Assembly: GCA_944389265.1 (NCBI GenBank)
Contig: CALXLS010000001.1
Coordinates: forward strand, 146,359 to 210,358
Length of the DNA stretch: 64,000 nt
Direction of reading: 5' to 3'
DNA from: an uncultured Alphaproteobacteria bacterium
GTDB lineage: Bacteria; Pseudomonadota; Alphaproteobacteria; Rs-D84
This document shows positions 16,591-25,431 of the stretch, piece after piece. A program made the translations under genes and the position numbers. Numbering within the stretch: the stretch's first letter is position 1; the number at the start of each line of letters is the position of its first letter. Below the pieces are notes generated by a model. It made no database searches. It was not told the origin of the DNA and saw only the letters and a list, made by a program, of their open reading frames with translations.

Positions 16591-19302
16591 TTAAAAACGT
16601 ACGCTGCCTTTTATCATCCCTGTATAATTACTATACCCATCCCTAAATTTAAAATCGGCCCCTATTGATAAATTATATAAACTTCCGAACCCCATTTTTA
16701 GTTTTATACCTGCCGTCATCTGCCATCTGGGCAACCGTTCAGAAGAAATAGAATATTTATTTCCACCTATTTCAACAATTAAATCATCCATATCTGCATG
16801 CCAATCATAAGCCCCACCAAATTCTATTTCAGGCGTCAAACTAAAACCATTAGAATACAACATTTCATATTCCGCAGAAAGTTTTGCATACGACGTTACG
16901 AAATTTAAATCCACAGAAGACAATTCTTGCCCTGCTGTATCCGAAGAATTATTCCTATGCATAAACGTATATCTTACACCAATATTCGGAATAAAAAGCA
17001 TATCATAAACAGGTACTTCATAACCAACATCAGACTGAACACTTGTTGTATAAACATTTATATCATCGTATAACTGAAAACCTGCGACATTTTTAGTTTC
17101 ACTTAAATCACTATAGAAAAAACTTGCAGAATTATTCCAAATAAAACGCCCGTTATTATATTTAGTATATATACCACCACCATTAGTCGGTGCATGTATA
17201 GTTCTTGCCCAACTTTTCAATCTGTCATACTGATATGTGTATGCCACACCCAATATCCAATCGCTTATTTCTATCTCTGCCCCCAATCCCAAACCATAAC
17301 CGTATATATCAAAGTTTGCATAATTATCGCTTTCTTTTAATCTTCCGCCACCACCCGACGCAGCACCCCACAATCTTCCTTTACCTAATCGTGTTTCGTG
17401 GCGCGAATCTATAGAAAGCAAATTATCAAATTTATCAACATAAGACGCACCTAATATTTGCATTAATGGGGCTGGCGTGGGCGCCAAGGCAGTTAATGCT
17501 TTTATATAACCGACTGCATTTGTTTGAACTAACTCATCAAGAAGTTCATAAACCTGATACGATACCTCTCCTTGACCTGCAGGTAAATTTTGCCAACTAA
17601 TCGCGGTATTTTCGTTATTTATAGAACCACCAGATGTTCTTATCACATCAAGAAACGTACTTTCTTGCAGTACTTCATACCAACCGTTTCCTAGTTTTAT
17701 AAAAGCATAAATATTATTATCTATATCAGGCAGAAAATTATCTGATATCTCCGCAGAACTACGTAGCAACTGCACTTGCAAATTTTGCCTGCCTTGCATT
17801 GCATCTGTTCCTAAAACAGCGCTTAACGAGGCACCATCAGATATTGTAAATGTATCTGCTGTTAAATACCCGTAATTATCTGCATCTTGAATATTTAATT
17901 TTAATGTAGATTCAGAACTAAATGTTGCAGTATTTACTGTGGTATTCGTAGTTCCTAAATCTAAAACCCCACCTGTTACCTGCAAATCGGTTGCCCAAAA
18001 AAATTTACCGCTATCACTAACCAGAACTGTTCCTGATGCTATTGTTACATCACCGCTAAAACCACTCATATCTTCATTAAGCAATACTGTTCCACCAGTC
18101 GGCATAACACTTTCTTCCAACGTATATGGATTATTTATTACTATTGAACCAGAACCCGTTATCTTGTCATTGAAAACAATCTGATAATCTGTTGCCGCAT
18201 TTAAACCTAACATTTCTGAAGTATATATCGCATTAGACTCGCCAGAAGAAGTATTACCTGAAAATTCCATATCCGAATTCTGTGCAATTAAAAACAATGC
18301 ATTTAAATTAAAAATTGCACCACCACCATCTGTGGCACTATTATTTGTAAAACTACTATCTATTATATACGCATCGTCCCAGTTATAAAGCGCCCCACCA
18401 TATGTTGCGCTATTACCCGTAAATGTAGAATCTTTTACAACAGTATATAAACCATCCCCAACAATTCCATAAACACCTATTGCACCTCCTACTTCACCTT
18501 TATTATTTTCAAATGTACCGCCATTAATATTCATCATACCTGTTGTATAAACTGCACCTACGCTTTCTGTACCTATGTTATCTATGAAAGACACATTATT
18601 CATTGTGACTGTATTTGAATTATATATAGCCGCACCGCTTGCCGCAGTATTAGAACTAAAAACACTATCCGCAACTGTTAAATTCCCATCATTGAATACT
18701 ACCCCACCATAATTACTTGCAGAATTTTCTTGAAAATAACTCCCATCTATATTTGCTGTCGTTCTGTACTGATTATAAATTACACCGCCATTACTACGCG
18801 TCACACTGTTATTCTGAAATGCGCTATTCGATATATTTAAATTACCGCTGTTAGTCTGATAAACTACCCCACCACCATATCGCGAAGAATTATTACTAAA
18901 TGCCGAATTTTCTATTGTTAAATCACCCCCTGCATTTGAAAACACTGCCCCCTGCCCCGACTGATAAAAACCATTAATAGAATTCTCTATCGTTGCACTT
19001 TGCCCAGACACACTAAAACTACCACCATTTGCAAAAGATATACTGCTTCCACCTGAAACAGTAAAACCATTGTAATTATCCCCTATAAAATTATACCCAC
19101 CTCCATCAATATTTGTAATCACGCTTCCTGCCACACCAACCAAACGATTTGCAGTTATGTCTGCCGTTATCGTTATATCATTTTGCGCAGTATTTGTTTT
19201 GTAAGCATTATAAAAAGAACTAAAATCCCCAACATCTGCCCCATATGCATAAACACCATAAAAAGCAATTACACAAAAAGGAATTTTTCTAATAAAAAAC
19301 AT
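16591..19302 (-). CDS. autotransporter with Pmp-like repeats (type V secretion)
   Basis: A 903-residue protein; the ATG at 19302 is preferred over the one at 19314 because GGAGA is correctly spaced before it. A signal peptide (about residues 1-22) is followed by a beta-helix passenger with at least eight repeats of the type FxxN...GG(A/V)(I/V/L)xxN, such as FTGNSATYGGALYN and FTNNSATDGGGAIFN, like chlamydial polymorphic membrane proteins. From about residue 640 to the end is an autotransporter barrel: WGAASGGGGR, then alternating strands, ending IKGSVRF with the terminal Phe. An adhesin role is likely from the family but not shown. Confidence 0.85.
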   Translation of the reverse strand: MFFIRKIPFCVIAFYGVYAYGADVGDFSSFYNAYKTNTAQNDITITADITANRLVGVAGSVITNIDGGGYNFIGDNYNGFTVSGGSSISFANGGSFSVSGQSATIENSINGFYQSGQGAVFSNAGGDLTIENSAFSNNSSRYGGGVVYQTNSGNLNISNSAFQNNSVTRSNGGVIYNQYRTTANIDGSYFQENSASNYGGVVFNDGNLTVADSVFSSNTAASGAAIYNSNTVTMNNVSFIDNIGTESVGAVYTTGMMNINGGTFENNKGEVGGAIGVYGIVGDGLYTVVKDSTFTGNSATYGGALYNWDDAYIIDSSFTNNSATDGGGAIFNLNALFLIAQNSDMEFSGNTSSGESNAIYTSEMLGLNAATDYQIVFNDKITGSGSIVINNPYTLEESVMPTGGTVLLNEDMSGFSGDVTIASGTVLVSDSGKFFWATDLQVTGGVLDLGTTNTTVNTATFSSESTLKLNIQDADNYGYLTADTFTISDGASLSAVLGTDAMQGRQNLQVQLLRSSAEISDNFLPDIDNNIYAFIKLGNGWYEVLQESTFLDVIRTSGGSINNENTAISWQNLPAGQGEVSYQVYELLDELVQTNAVGYIKALTALAPTPAPLMQILGASYVDKFDNLLSIDSRHETRLGKGRLWGAASGGGGRLKESDNYANFDIYGYGLGLGAEIEISDWILGVAYTYQYDRLKSWARTIHAPTNGGGIYTKYNNGRFIWNNSASFFYSDLSETKNVAGFQLYDDINVYTTSVQSDVGYEVPVYDMLFIPNIGVRYTFMHRNNSSDTAGQELSSVDLNFVTSYAKLSAEYEMLYSNGFSLTPEIEFGGAYDWHADMDDLIVEIGGNKYSISSERLPRWQMTAGIKLKMGFGSLYNLSIGADFKFRDGYSNYTGMIKGSVRF

Positions 19303-19330
19303 TTTTCTCTCCATTGAAATACAATAAAAA

Positions 19331-19349
19331 AATCGCTTAAAAAGCGATT
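19331..19349 (-). terminator. intrinsic terminator (minus strand)
   Basis: On the minus strand AATCGCTT, TTT, AAGCGATT is followed by TTTTTATT. It lies between plsX and the autotransporter gene and would insulate the latter from readthrough. Confidence 0.7.
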
Positions 19350-19385
19350 AATATCAATATTCATCTATTCCCATTTATATAATTA

Positions 19386-19404
19386 AAAACGCCCACAAGG
19401 GGCG
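19386..19404 (-). terminator. intrinsic terminator after plsX
   Basis: On the minus strand CGCCC, CTTGT, GGGCG is followed by TTTTTAATT, 6-24 nt past the plsX stop. Confidence 0.65.
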
Positions 19405-19409
19405 CTTAT

Positions 19410-20483
19410 TTATTCTGCTTCTTTCTGAGTCAATATTTCTTCACGTATATTCGCAACAGAATGCGCACGTGCTTTAATTAAATCGTTCAAATTAGCACCT
19501 GTTAAATCTGCTGCATATTTAATAGAATTTGCAAATGCCAGCGCATCACTGTTTCCATGCGTTTTTACAGAGAATCCATTTAAGCCTAAGAAAGTCGCAC
19601 CCGCATAAGAACGTGGGTCAATCTTATTTTTTAAACGCTTAAATACATGAACTAAAAAGAACGCACCAATAATTGCTAAAATAGATTTCTTTAAGTTATC
19701 CACTAATACTCGTTTTATCAATTTAGCGGTACCTTCTACTGTCTTTAAAACGATATTACCAGTAAAACCGTCCGTCACAACAACTTGAACATTACCACCA
19801 CCGATATCATTACCTTCTACGAATCCAATATATTCGTATGGCAATTCGTCTTTATGGGCACTTAATAACTTATTTAATTTCTGCAGTGTTTCATTACCCT
19901 TGGTATCTTCTTCACCAATATTTAAAACCCCAACTTTTGGTCTTGGCATTTTACCGATAACTTCCGCATAAACACTGCCCAGAACCGCAAAATCAAACAA
20001 ATTACCTTCATCACATTGAACGTTAGCACCAAGATCCAAAACAACCACACGAGAATCCCCACCACCAGACGGCAACATAGTTGTAATCGCAGGTCTGGAA
20101 ATCCCGTCAATCGTCTTTAAAGCTAACTTTGATAAGGACATCAATATTCCGGTATTACCTGCACTTACAACCGCTGCAGATTTACCTTCACGAACATCTT
20201 TAATCGCCATATACATAGACGTATCTTGAGCATGACGAATAACATCACGGACTTTATCGGTTCCTTTTATTGCATTTGGTGCATGAATTACCTCGCAATT
20301 ACGGGCAACACGAGGATATTTTGCCATTAGCTTTTGCAATACTTTTTCGTTACCAAACACTCGGAAAAATACTTTATCTTCACCGTTCTGATACAAGAAC
20401 TGATTCATGCCACCAAGAACAGCATTAGGCCCCTTGTCCCCACCCATGGCATCAATAGCAATAATTTTCTTTTCTGTAGACAT
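19410..20483 (-). CDS. plsX: phosphate acyltransferase PlsX
   Basis: A 357-residue protein with the N-terminal IAIDAMGGDKGPNAVLGG signature and VVSAGNTGILMSLSKLALK, characteristic of PlsX. It makes acyl-phosphate from acyl-ACP for the first step of phospholipid synthesis with PlsY. It is a peripheral membrane enzyme. Directly upstream is rpmF, the usual neighbour, but fabH does not follow as it normally does. No clear Shine-Dalgarno precedes the ATG, and a hairpin lies between rpmF and plsX, so expression may depend on readthrough or internal control. Confidence 0.95.
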   Translation of the reverse strand: MSTEKKIIAIDAMGGDKGPNAVLGGMNQFLYQNGEDKVFFRVFGNEKVLQKLMAKYPRVARNCEVIHAPNAIKGTDKVRDVIRHAQDTSMYMAIKDVREGKSAAVVSAGNTGILMSLSKLALKTIDGISRPAITTMLPSGGGDSRVVVLDLGANVQCDEGNLFDFAVLGSVYAEVIGKMPRPKVGVLNIGEEDTKGNETLQKLNKLLSAHKDELPYEYIGFVEGNDIGGGNVQVVVTDGFTGNIVLKTVEGTAKLIKRVLVDNLKKSILAIIGAFFLVHVFKRLKNKIDPRSYAGATFLGLNGFSVKTHGNSDALAFANSIKYAADLTGANLNDLIKARAHSVANIREEILTQKEAE

Positions 20484-20494
20484 AGTACATTAAA

Positions 20495-20531
20495 AAGGCA
20501 GAAAGGCACATATCGCGCACCAATCTGCCTT
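20495..20531 (-). promoter_or_regulatory. rpmF-plsX intergenic hairpin (possible attenuator)
   Basis: AAGGCAGA and TCTGCCTT are complementary across a 21-nt loop and are followed on the minus strand by TTTAAT, 12 nt before plsX. It could partly terminate transcription so that L32 is made in excess of PlsX. Confidence 0.4.
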
Positions 20532-20548
20532 CATATCTTTTTTATAAA

Positions 20549-20698
20549 TTATTTCGCACCACATGCAGGGCATACATGATGTGGGCGTTTCTTTTCACCA
20601 CAAGTTTTACATACGCTGCATGGCATTATTGACAATGCATCATGAGAACGACGCTGTGCTGAACGTGCTTTACTTGTTTTACTTTTTGGCGTTGCCAT
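20549..20698 (-). CDS. rpmF: 50S ribosomal protein L32
   Basis: A 49-residue protein beginning MATPKSKTSKARSAQRRSHD, the standard L32 N-terminus, followed by two Cys pairs (CSVCKTC and CPAC) that form the zinc-type ribbon. AAAGGAT lies 6 nt before the ATG. Its position just upstream of plsX is conserved across many bacteria. It is short, so it is easily missed. Confidence 0.95.
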   Translation of the reverse strand: MATPKSKTSKARSAQRRSHDALSIMPCSVCKTCGEKKRPHHVCPACGAK

Positions 20699-20762
20699 TT
20701 TGTTATCCTTTTATTTACAGTTTGTTATTTTATTAAAATCTTGCGCTTTTGCAAGGAAAACT

Positions 20763-21161
20763 TTAATCAGATATAACTTGAGCCACAAACATACCATGAT
20801 TATGCATCAAACCTATTACTGCACTATGGTCGTCCAGCCCCATATAAAACTTATACCCTTGTTTTTCCAATGCTATTATCGTTGCCAGTTTGTATTCCGC
20901 CGTTGTGCCAGGATAATCATGCGGTTTACAGAATATCCGCTTTTTTATATTAGGAAGCAGACTATTTATATGCGCCTCTACATTCTGTTGCCCCATAGCC
21001 CAACGACCAGTTATAAAAACGATTGTGAAATCCTGCCCTAATGTTTCCAGAACCCTTATCATATTTTCATTCGGTTCACCGAAACGGTCATAGTTAGCAA
21101 TTGCAAACTTCTTGTTTACAACGCCATCTATATCACAAAATATTGCAGGGATTTCTTTCAT
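20763..21161 (-). CDS. HAD-superfamily phosphatase-like protein
   Basis: A 132-residue HAD-fold protein, starting at the ATG at 21161 rather than the longer frame from 21200. Motif I is IFCDIDGVVN (nucleophile Asp and acid/base Asp), motif II is IVFITGRW, and the tail FYMGLDDHSAVIGLMHNHG contains a motif IV-like GLDD. The cap is minimal, like polynucleotide kinase 3'-phosphatase domains and other small HAD enzymes. The substrate is unknown. It lies about 70 nt downstream of rpoC and could be read from that operon. Confidence 0.7.
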   Translation of the reverse strand: MKEIPAIFCDIDGVVNKKFAIANYDRFGEPNENMIRVLETLGQDFTIVFITGRWAMGQQNVEAHINSLLPNIKKRIFCKPHDYPGTTAEYKLATIIALEKQGYKFYMGLDDHSAVIGLMHNHGMFVAQVISD

Positions 21162-21234
21162 TTTCTTTAACCCATAACGCCCGACATACTTTACGAACAA
21201 AGCATGCCGAGCGTTTATGTTTCAACCTTCTCGA

Positions 21235-24200
21235 TTAGATATCCAACAACTGCTGTTGTGTACCACCTTCACGAGCAAGTTTTTCTGCTTTTTCTTCCGC
21301 TTTCGCAATTTCACGAACACGACGTACATACGCACCTGTTCCAATTGGTATCAAACGACCAACAATCAAGTTTTCATTAATACCAACCAATTTATCTGTC
21401 GCACCGCTAATCGCTGCATCAACCAATACTTTTGTTGTCTGCTGGAACGAAGCATTAGATATAAATGAACGACTTGTCAAAGATGCACGTGTCAACCCAA
21501 CCAAAACTTGTGACGCTTCTGCTGGTTTACCACCATCATGAACAACACGATCATTTTCTTCTTCGAAATCAACACGGTCAACAACCTGCCCCATCAAGAA
21601 CCCTGTATCACCTGGATTCGTGATTTCTACACGACGAGTCATTTCACGTATCAAAATTTCAATATGCTTATCGTTAATTACCACACCCTGCAGACGGTAA
21701 ACTTGCTGTATCTGTTCTACCATAAAGGTCGCCAAAGCTTTCTGACCCAAAATACGTAAAATATCTTGTGGTACAGGATCACCATCAACCAACTTGTCTG
21801 CCTTTCTTACAACGTCACCGCTGCGAACCAACAAGTTCGTACCTTTTGGTACTGCATATTCTACTGGCGCAGTTCCGTTATCTGGTACAATGCGGATAAT
21901 TATCTTTGACTTCGCATCTTCTAATTCAATCGTGCCATCTATTTCAGCCAACAATGCCGGATTTGCAGGACGGCGAACTTCTAACAATTCGTTTACTCGT
22001 GGCAAACCACCAGTAATATCGCTTGTACGTTTAGACTGAACTGGAATTCTTGCTAAAACATCCCCCGCTGCAACTGTTGCACCGTTTGCTACGTTCAAGA
22101 TAGAATACATAGGTAATAAGTATTCAGCAATCTTCTTACCACCCAAAGATAATATTTCACCCTTTTCATTTACCAATGTAATCGCAGGGTTCAATGCTTT
22201 CTTTGTATTCGCCTTCCAGTTAATTACTTTACGTGAAACGATACCTGTCATAGAATCAACTTCTTCCTGATAAGATACGTTTTCAATCAAGTCATTAAAC
22301 TGAACAATACCGTCTTTTTCGGCGATGATTGTATTTGAATATGGGTCCCATTCAGCAACTTTCGCGCCTTTTTCTACCTTGTCACCATCGTTTACAATTA
22401 ACATTGATGCATATGGCAAACTGCTTGTAAATAATGTTTCGCCCTTGTCATCAACAACTGATAATTCACCATTTCTTGATAATACTACGATACGACCAGC
22501 AGAATTCTTAATTGTATTCACACCAGACAATTTTATAGTACCGGAAACAGGAACTTCGATAAAGTGACTTTCTGCACCACCTGCTGCAACACCACCAATG
22601 TGGAAGGTACGCAACGTTAACTGAGTACCAGGTTCACCAATGGACTGACCAGCAATAACACCAACTGCTTCACCAACATGAACCAGCGCATTACGTGACA
22701 AATCCATACCATAACATTTTGCACACAAACCGTCACTGCAACATGTCAGAACACTACGAACATCAACACTTGGCAAGCCAGATTCATTTATCTTCTTTGC
22801 CGCTGTCTTTGTGATTAATTCGCCTTCTGGTACAATGACTTCTTTTGTTATAGGATGAACAATATCATGTGCTGCTGTACGTCCCAAAACTACATCACCC
22901 AAAGCAACCGATAATGTGCTGCCTTGATATACAGGTTTTGCAGTTATATATTCTTTCGTACCGCAATCATGTTCTGTAATAACAGTGTTCTGAGCCAATT
23001 CAACCAAACGACGTGTCAAATAACCAGCGTCAGCCGTCTTCAAAGCGGTATCTGACATACCTTTACGAGCACCGTGAGTAGACGTAAAGTATTCTGCCAT
23101 AGTCAAACCTTCCTTAAAGTTCGAAATAATAGGAACTTCAATAATGGAACCGTCTGGCTTCTGCATCATACCACGCATACCTGCCAACTGCTGAATCTGA
23201 CGTTTGGAACCACGTGCACCAGATAAAGCCATCATCAATACGGAATTCCAATTGTCACCTGTTGTTTTACCCAAAGCAGCGTAAGCCAAGTCACCCAACT
23301 TATCGGTTGTTTTCTGCCACAAGTCAATCAACTTGTTATGTCTTTCACCACCAGATAACAAACCGTTTTGGTACTGTTCTTCAATTTCTTCTGCTGCTTT
23401 TTCAGCTTCTTCTATCATTTCTTTCTTTTCTTCTGGAATGACAATGTCATCGAAACCGATAGAAATACCACTTCGTGCAGCCTGTTCAAAACCTGTGTTC
23501 TTCAAAGCGTCTGCTAATAAAATTGTCGCCTTATCACCGCAACGTTCATATGTTGTTGCAAGTAATGCTTTGATTTCTTTTACAGGCATAACTTTGTTTA
23601 CCAAATCGAAAGGCATATTTTCAGACTTTGGCAACAATTCACCCAAAATCATACGCCCTGCTGTTGTCTTGTATGTTTTACCGTTAATACGAGCAATAAT
23701 AGGTGTATGTAAAGTGATTGTCTTATTTTCCAAAGCCAACTGTACTTCATCCATATTTGCAAAACGTGGTGATTTTTCTGTGTGTTCCCCATTAATCAAA
23801 GAAATGTAGTAAACACCCAAAACCATGTCTTGTGATGGAACAATCATAGGTTCACCGTTTGCAGGTGATAAAACGTTATTAGAAGACAACATCAATGTAC
23901 GTGCTTCCAACTGCGCTTCCAATGAGATAGGAACGTGAACAGACATCTGGTCACCATCGAAGTCAGCATTAAAGCCTTTACATACCAACGGATGTAAACG
24001 AATTGCCTTACCTTCAATCAAAACTGGTTCGAATGCCAACAAAGACAATCTATGCAATGTAGGCGCACGGTTTAACAATACTGGATGCTGGTAAATAACT
24101 TTTTCCAAGATTTCCCAAACAATATCTTCCCCGTTTTCTACCATCTTGCGTGCGGTCTTTAATGTATTAGCATAATCACCCGCCAACAATCTTGCATAAA

Positions 24201-25344
24201 CGAATGGTTTGAACAATTCCAATGCCATTGTCTTTGGTAAACCAACCTGATGTAATTTCAAAGATGGTCCAGACACAATTACAGAACGCCCAGAGTAATC
24301 AACACGTTTACCCAACATGTTCATACGGAAACGACCTGATTTTCCACGCAAAGAATCAGACAAAGACTTTAATGGACGACGGTTTTGTGAAACCATTGGG
24401 CGTGCTTTATGCCCGTTATCGAACAAAGAATCTACTGCTTCTTGCAACATACGCTTTTCATTGCGAACAATGATTTCAGGCGCATGCATTTCCATAAATC
24501 TTTTCAAACGATTATTACGGATAATTACACGACGATATAAATCATTCAAATCAGACGCTGCAACATGCCCCGCATCCAATGTGACCAAAGGACGCATATC
24601 AGGTGGTATTACTGGAATAACATCTGGCAACATCCATGCTGGGTCCGTCTTAGAATCCAAAAATGCTTCAACCAGTTTCAACTGTTTGACTAACGCTTTG
24701 CGTTTCGCTTCAGATTTAGTTTCTGCTAATTCTGCACGTAAACGAGTACGTTCATCACCCATATCTAATTCTGAAATAATTTTTCTGATGCCTTCTGCAC
24801 CGATACCTACATGAAATGCATCTGCACCGAATTCTTCAACGGCATTTTGATATTCATCTTCACTTATAACATCGTATTGTTTCAAGTTTGTTAAACCTGG
24901 TTCAATAACGATATAAGCATCATAAGAAATAACCTGTTCCAATTTCTTCTGAGGCAAGTTATTCAATAATGTTGCAATTTTACCTTCACGCAAAAACCAT
25001 GTATGCGCAACAGGCATAGCCAACTTAATATGCCCCATACGTTCACGACGAACAGTAGAAGAACCGACTTCTACACCGCAACGTTCACAAACAACGCCAC
25101 GGAACTTAATTCTTTTATACTTACCACAAGCACATTCATAATCTTTGACAGGTCCAAAGATTTGCTGACAGAACAATCCCTCTGGTTCCGGTTTCAAAGA
25201 GTGGTAATTTATAGTTTCTGGCTTTTTTACTTCGCCATGTGACCAAGACAGTATTTCTTCTGGTGACGCAATGGTGATGCGCAACGCGTCAAACTGTTCC
25301 TTGGTTTCAATTTGTCCAAATATCTTCTGCAACATATTGGTCAT
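21235..25344 (-). CDS. rpoC: DNA-directed RNA polymerase subunit beta'
   Basis: A 1369-residue subunit. The catalytic NADFDGDQM motif that binds the active-site magnesium is present, as is the N-terminal zinc finger (CACGKYKRIKFRGVVCERCG) and the second Cys cluster CCSDGLCAKCYG. Trigger-loop and bridge-helix segments (MRGMMQKPDG, EYFTSTHGARKG) are intact. The length is normal for alphaproteobacteria. AAAGGAG precedes the ATG. It is separated from rpoB by 83 nt containing a strong hairpin. It is the last large gene of the secE-to-rpoC block here; rpsL and rpsG do not follow. Confidence 0.98.
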   Translation of the reverse strand: MTNMLQKIFGQIETKEQFDALRITIASPEEILSWSHGEVKKPETINYHSLKPEPEGLFCQQIFGPVKDYECACGKYKRIKFRGVVCERCGVEVGSSTVRRERMGHIKLAMPVAHTWFLREGKIATLLNNLPQKKLEQVISYDAYIVIEPGLTNLKQYDVISEDEYQNAVEEFGADAFHVGIGAEGIRKIISELDMGDERTRLRAELAETKSEAKRKALVKQLKLVEAFLDSKTDPAWMLPDVIPVIPPDMRPLVTLDAGHVAASDLNDLYRRVIIRNNRLKRFMEMHAPEIIVRNEKRMLQEAVDSLFDNGHKARPMVSQNRRPLKSLSDSLRGKSGRFRMNMLGKRVDYSGRSVIVSGPSLKLHQVGLPKTMALELFKPFVYARLLAGDYANTLKTARKMVENGEDIVWEILEKVIYQHPVLLNRAPTLHRLSLLAFEPVLIEGKAIRLHPLVCKGFNADFDGDQMSVHVPISLEAQLEARTLMLSSNNVLSPANGEPMIVPSQDMVLGVYYISLINGEHTEKSPRFANMDEVQLALENKTITLHTPIIARINGKTYKTTAGRMILGELLPKSENMPFDLVNKVMPVKEIKALLATTYERCGDKATILLADALKNTGFEQAARSGISIGFDDIVIPEEKKEMIEEAEKAAEEIEEQYQNGLLSGGERHNKLIDLWQKTTDKLGDLAYAALGKTTGDNWNSVLMMALSGARGSKRQIQQLAGMRGMMQKPDGSIIEVPIISNFKEGLTMAEYFTSTHGARKGMSDTALKTADAGYLTRRLVELAQNTVITEHDCGTKEYITAKPVYQGSTLSVALGDVVLGRTAAHDIVHPITKEVIVPEGELITKTAAKKINESGLPSVDVRSVLTCCSDGLCAKCYGMDLSRNALVHVGEAVGVIAGQSIGEPGTQLTLRTFHIGGVAAGGAESHFIEVPVSGTIKLSGVNTIKNSAGRIVVLSRNGELSVVDDKGETLFTSSLPYASMLIVNDGDKVEKGAKVAEWDPYSNTIIAEKDGIVQFNDLIENVSYQEEVDSMTGIVSRKVINWKANTKKALNPAITLVNEKGEILSLGGKKIAEYLLPMYSILNVANGATVAAGDVLARIPVQSKRTSDITGGLPRVNELLEVRRPANPALLAEIDGTIELEDAKSKIIIRIVPDNGTAPVEYAVPKGTNLLVRSGDVVRKADKLVDGDPVPQDILRILGQKALATFMVEQIQQVYRLQGVVINDKHIEILIREMTRRVEITNPGDTGFLMGQVVDRVDFEEENDRVVHDGGKPAEASQVLVGLTRASLTSRSFISNASFQQTTKVLVDAAISGATDKLVGINENLIVGRLIPIGTGAYVRRVREIAKAEEKAEKLAREGGTQQQLLDI

Positions 25345-25388
25345 GTATTTTGCTCCTTTCAGTCGCTAAAAGTACCACGTGGCTGGCG

Positions 25389-25431
25389 GCATTACCCAAC
25401 TGGGTAATGATGCACAGCCGCCGCCACTTAA
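25389..25431 (-). promoter_or_regulatory. rpoB-rpoC intergenic RNA hairpin
   Basis: CATTACCC, AACT, GGGTAATG (25390-25409) is nested in further GGCGG/CCGCC-type pairing reaching the rpoB stop codon. There is no T run, so it looks like an RNA processing or mRNA-stability element rather than a terminator. Confidence 0.4.

Noticed and set aside
23333..23809. Long plus-strand frame (158 codons) opposite rpoC
   Set aside because: It is antisense to a conserved gene, has no ribosome binding site and its composition follows the codon pattern of rpoC.
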